Source: Phascolomyces articulosus
Lineage: Eukaryota; Mucoromycota; Mucoromycetes; Mucorales; Lichtheimiaceae
NCBI GenBank assembly: GCA_025677815.1
Contig: JAIXMP010000019.1
Coordinates: forward strand, 124,001 to 188,000
Direction of reading: 5' to 3'
DNA: 64,000 nt
The position numbers were made by a program, and so were the translations under genes. Each line of letters starts with the position of its first letter. Position 1 is the stretch's first letter. This document shows positions 60,122 to 64,000 of the stretch, one piece after another. Under the pieces are notes generated by a model. It was not told the origin of the DNA, ran no database searches, and saw nothing but the letters and a program-made list of their open reading frames with translations.

Positions 60122-63100
60122 TGAAAGAAAAATAATAATGATTTCTCAAAACTGTTAATAGAAAAGTAGTAGTAAGAATATTTATCCTGTCGTGGTATAT
60201 AGTACTGGTCCTTATTCGATAAAGTGCAAGAGATGGTCAGGAAAATAGATTGATATTTATATAAATGTCAAGGAGATAAATTCTGTTTCTTATTTTTTTA
60301 TTCCAAAATAAAAGATGGATATTATTGTCCGCGAATAATGATGTAAAGAATGAAGGTTGGACTAATTTGTTCTTTGAGGAAAATATTATTGGACGAAGAG
60401 AATAAATGCAGGCAAGTTATTTCAGTGGACTTATTATAAGACGACCCTTATATTATCATAATGATATGTTATTATATGCTTCTTCTTTATACTATAATAT
60501 AGGTATATACATATTAGACACTGATGAAAATAATACAATAGCAACAAGAAAACACCAAGGAATGGATGAAAAAGAGAAAAAGAGAAAAAAAGGTTATATA
60601 ATGATAAAAATATTATGTATGCCAATGTTTCATTGGCTTTTATTTTTTGACCCAGCGATCCATCTTACCCAAGAATAATCAATGATACCAAAGTATAATA
60701 AACATATTTTCTTTCGAAAACCATATAATAGTACAGTTGTTCCCATTTTAGTAAATCATTGTAGTTAGTAATACGTCGTGCATATAGGGGGTTTTTTCTT
60801 TGTGATACTATATTATTCATGAATGATGTATTCTTATAATGAAAACTATATAATAATACGTTTATACATTGTCCGCTTCTTTGTTTTGGATTACATGCCC
60901 CGTACGGAAGTAGAAAGTAAAGATGATATGTAAGTAGCAATGCCGATTACATGCAAATTCGTTATATGTATATTGAGAGAGGAGTTCATTGTAAAAATGA
61001 TGATGCCATACACAAAAGAAACAAGACAAATAAAGATAATAACAATGAAGAAGAACAGAACATCTTACTGATTGTCTTATTACCATTATTATTAACACTT
61101 CTTGATAGAGATCAGAATATTATTTTTGTTGATAATCATAACATAATAAAATTGAATTTATACTACAGCATTTGTGGTAAAATAAAACAGGCAAAAAAAA
61201 GAAATATTTGTAGATTGTACATTATTATTTAGAGCATTATAATGTATATAATTTATCTACTTGAAAGATACGCGACTTTTATGAGTACTTTAATTTTGAA
61301 TAGATTAAGGTAGGAGGGGATGGCAGGAGGAGTATTACAGTACTTTTCGAACCAAAGGGGTTATGTATTTATTATTTCTATTGGGCTATAGACTTTCTTA
61401 TATGTAACCACACGGTCTCTTTATGTCCATATGTTTTAGCTCATAAAGCTATCTGTTCACATTCCACACGCTTTTCCAATTTGTTAGACTTGGACACAAA
61501 ATAAATATAAATTTTAACCTATTTAAAAGGTGGTAATTAGGTGTGTGCGTTGCGGTGGAGGTGAAAACAGGAAAATAAGTTAGTTAGTGTTTATATTTTG
61601 TTCTTGACGTTTATTATAACTGACAATACCAATTCTTAGTTACTCCATCGGATTTTTTTTTTAGAAAATAAGAACCCGCTATACATAAAACTGAGCATTG
61701 TGTTCACTGTTGTTACGGAGAAAACTTCATTACTGTTATGCATAACTAAAGCAGGAAAAACTGAATCTATCTGCTATATAGTGCTTCAATATGCTTATTG
61801 GAAATATATATTAATCCCATAGGTTATTATCTTTACCAGAGGCGATATTATTAAGAAGGAAAGTGTACCCCCTTATTCTTTCAAGAAGTTAAATGGGTAG
61901 ATGAAAATACCAAAGACAATCAAAATATAGAATCAAGGTATTTGATTATATAAAAATTTATTACAACTTTAGTAGATGTATACTTATATATCATTTAAGT
62001 TTAATACCGTTACCTAATATCAAACGAGTCAGGAGAATCTTTTGCATCTAAGGCATTGTAGTCATTATTCACACATAATAGATCGTGATTCTTCAAAATT
62101 GAAAGTAAACCAATTAGAAGAGCTGCTATTGAGAATTGGCCAATCAAGAGAATATTTACAAAAATCCAAATTTCATAATGAAATTTCCCTTGAATTACAA
62201 TAGCAGCAATCCTTCAAAAGGCCTTTACTTTTTTTTCAGTATTGAACTAAAACGTGTTGACAATGCGAGTGGATGAAATTACCATATATAGTAACCCAGG
62301 GGAACGGGAATGCAAAAACCTCTATATTTGAGGGGAAGCACTTTATGATAACAAAAAAATTAACAGTGAATATATGGCCTTCATAAATCAATAAATATTG
62401 ATATAATTTGGAAGTGCAAAATCTAAGAAACAAGCATGAATATTGACATCTTTTCGAAGAAACAGTGACAAAAAGGATGCAATTAACACGACAACCTCAG
62501 TTACGAAACATGTTCCTCGCCATTTTGTCTTTCAGTATATAAAGAAACTCAACATTCAATTTGTATATACCTCAAAGATCATATTCTAATACTACACATC
62601 TTTCGTTTCGTTTCATTTTGTTTTTGTTTTTTGTTTTTTTTGCTGTACCGTCTATTATTACTTTGTCTGCGAATGAAAAAAAAGTATATTGTTGTTCTCT
62701 CTGCTGGGTGTATAGACATAGCTTATTTTTATTACAAATTACATATTGGTGAATGTTCACATACGACTATATCTTTTATTCAATCTTAAGGTTGTGATAA
62801 TGATAATAAATGTATACTATAACGCTTGGCGAATCTATCTTCTTGTTATTTATTGAAAAGATTCATTACAAATGAACCTTTTACTACCAAAGTTGTTAAG
62901 CGTTATACTAGTACCTCACAATTATTAAAAACAAATTTATTGCTAATCGAAACTTTTATGATGATTGACATTTATTTTTTAAAAAAAGAAAATTTTTCAT
63001 GCAAGTGACACAGAAATCTTGGTACTTGTTTTTAAAAAACTTTTAGAATATAAAGTTTTGACCGGGTTCCGATTATTATAAGAATCCAGGTACAATGCAT

Positions 63101-63999
63101 ATTATTTTCCTAATGAGCATGTCCCTGACTTGTTGTACAACTTGTTGTAATCGTTGCATCCATAAAAAAAACATTTTTTTTTTATATTCAAGATGAAGAA
63201 TTTGAATAGACAATAACATCTTTTTATATAATATTATTATAGTAAACTTTTATAATTCCCATAGGATATATATATATATAGAGTATTCAAATATAAACCA
63301 TACTTTTATTTGTAGGTGTGATGAATAGAACATGATAGAAAGTTATTATTATGCAAACTAAGAGTAGATTAAGAATTAACTAAATTTGGAAAATTATACG
63401 TACTACGTACATAAAACAACTAACTACATATTTTTTTTTAAAAAAAAGGTGGGCAAGTGGGCTGCTGAGCTCATGTGAGTAACACTGTATTTAGCCAAGT
63501 ATTTTAAATAAACAAATGCTTTTTTTACATCATTTTACTACCTTTCTTGGATTAGTTCTTACATGTTATTTTCCCACTTTTCGTTTCTACAGCAATTATT
63601 CTTCTTTATTTGTATAAAAATATATAAAGGAGCCCTTAATGCAAGGGAGAATAAGGAAGCAAAAAAAAAGGGTTTCTTTGCAAGGATATTCGGGCAAACG
63701 GGTATACGGAAAGTATGTTTTTATAAAACAAAAGTATGGTTTCATTGCGCCATTAAATGATCTAACGAGTGGGGTGAAGAGGAAGAAGCAAAGGTATGAT
63801 TACAAGTTATGATGGCCCTTTTTCTTGTCATTTTTTATTATAGGACTAGTTCTTTTATGATATTATTATTATTATACAAATAATTTACTTATCTTACCTT
63901 TATACTATAACATATCCGACTAGATTATAAGTTCGAGACTCTTTCATTATCATTATTACGTTGTTCTTTATATATATTATTAAATCTTAATAGAACGAA
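60122..63999. other. Gene-poor right end with possible relics
   Basis: No complete gene recognised. Possible fragments on the plus strand are as follows. One is a spliced pair at about 61859-61937 and 62062-62203 (QEVKWVDENTKDNQNIES joined in phase to SHYSHIIDRDSSKLKVNQLE and ending ISLELQ-stop). An open stretch lies at 62826-63008 (KRFITNEPFTTKVVKRYTS). A charged stretch at about 63615-63710 (RENKEAKKKGFFARIFGQTG) meets a GTATGT donor and may be an exon of a gene that continues past or near the window end. A copy of the palindromic motif seen at 53418 lies at 62265-62298. Confidence 0.3.
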
Positions 64000-64000
64000 G

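Overview
The window is nuclear DNA of a filamentous fungus, most likely an early-diverging Mucoromycota (Mucorales-type) species. This lineage call is an inference. It rests on fungal gene content (velvet regulator, class V myosin, Spt8, Brr6/Brl1, CYSTM, GPI-anchored wall protein), very AT-rich intergenic DNA, many short GT-AG introns (often 37-110 nt, some around 200 nt), and Asn/Gln/Thr/Ser-rich tracts coded by simple repeats. The multi-exon models were built by hand: donors, acceptors and phases were checked so that each spliced frame closes. No CRISPR, rRNA, tRNA or bacterial feature was recognised.

Layout. 0-7 kb: velvet regulator (+) converging on the DEAD-box helicase Dbp9 (-). 7-15 kb: a decayed-gene zone with one intact Brr6/Brl1 nuclear-envelope gene flanked by two dead copies, then a 17-exon C2H2 zinc-finger gene in which a finger-plus-linker exon unit has been tandemly amplified. 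18-19.5 kb: transaldolase (+). 21.5-28.1 kb: class V myosin (+), converging on a low-complexity gene of unknown function (-, 28.6-30.9 kb). 32.8-33.5 kb: first member of a small-protein family. 35.6-41.3 kb: Spt8 (SAGA subunit), an unknown 175-aa protein, a 102-aa protein and a CYSTM protein. 43.3-52.8 kb: a tiny secreted peptide, an orphan seven-helix membrane protein, a GPI-anchored cysteine-rich protein, an unknown basic protein and an F-box protein. 53.6-60.1 kb: three more members of the small-protein family, one of them decayed. The rest of 54-64 kb is gene-poor, with simple repeats, one GC-rich island and possible gene relics.

How the genes relate. Most are ordinary single genes rather than a cluster. 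Velvet, Spt8 and the zinc-finger protein act in transcription; Dbp9 in 60S ribosome assembly; Brr6/Brl1 at the nuclear envelope; myosin V in polarised cargo transport; transaldolase in the pentose phosphate pathway. The GPI, CYSTM, seven-helix and small secreted products belong to the cell surface. The least described material is the four-copy small-protein family (all minus strand), the exon-amplified zinc-finger gene, the seven-helix receptor-like protein and the 54-residue secreted peptide.
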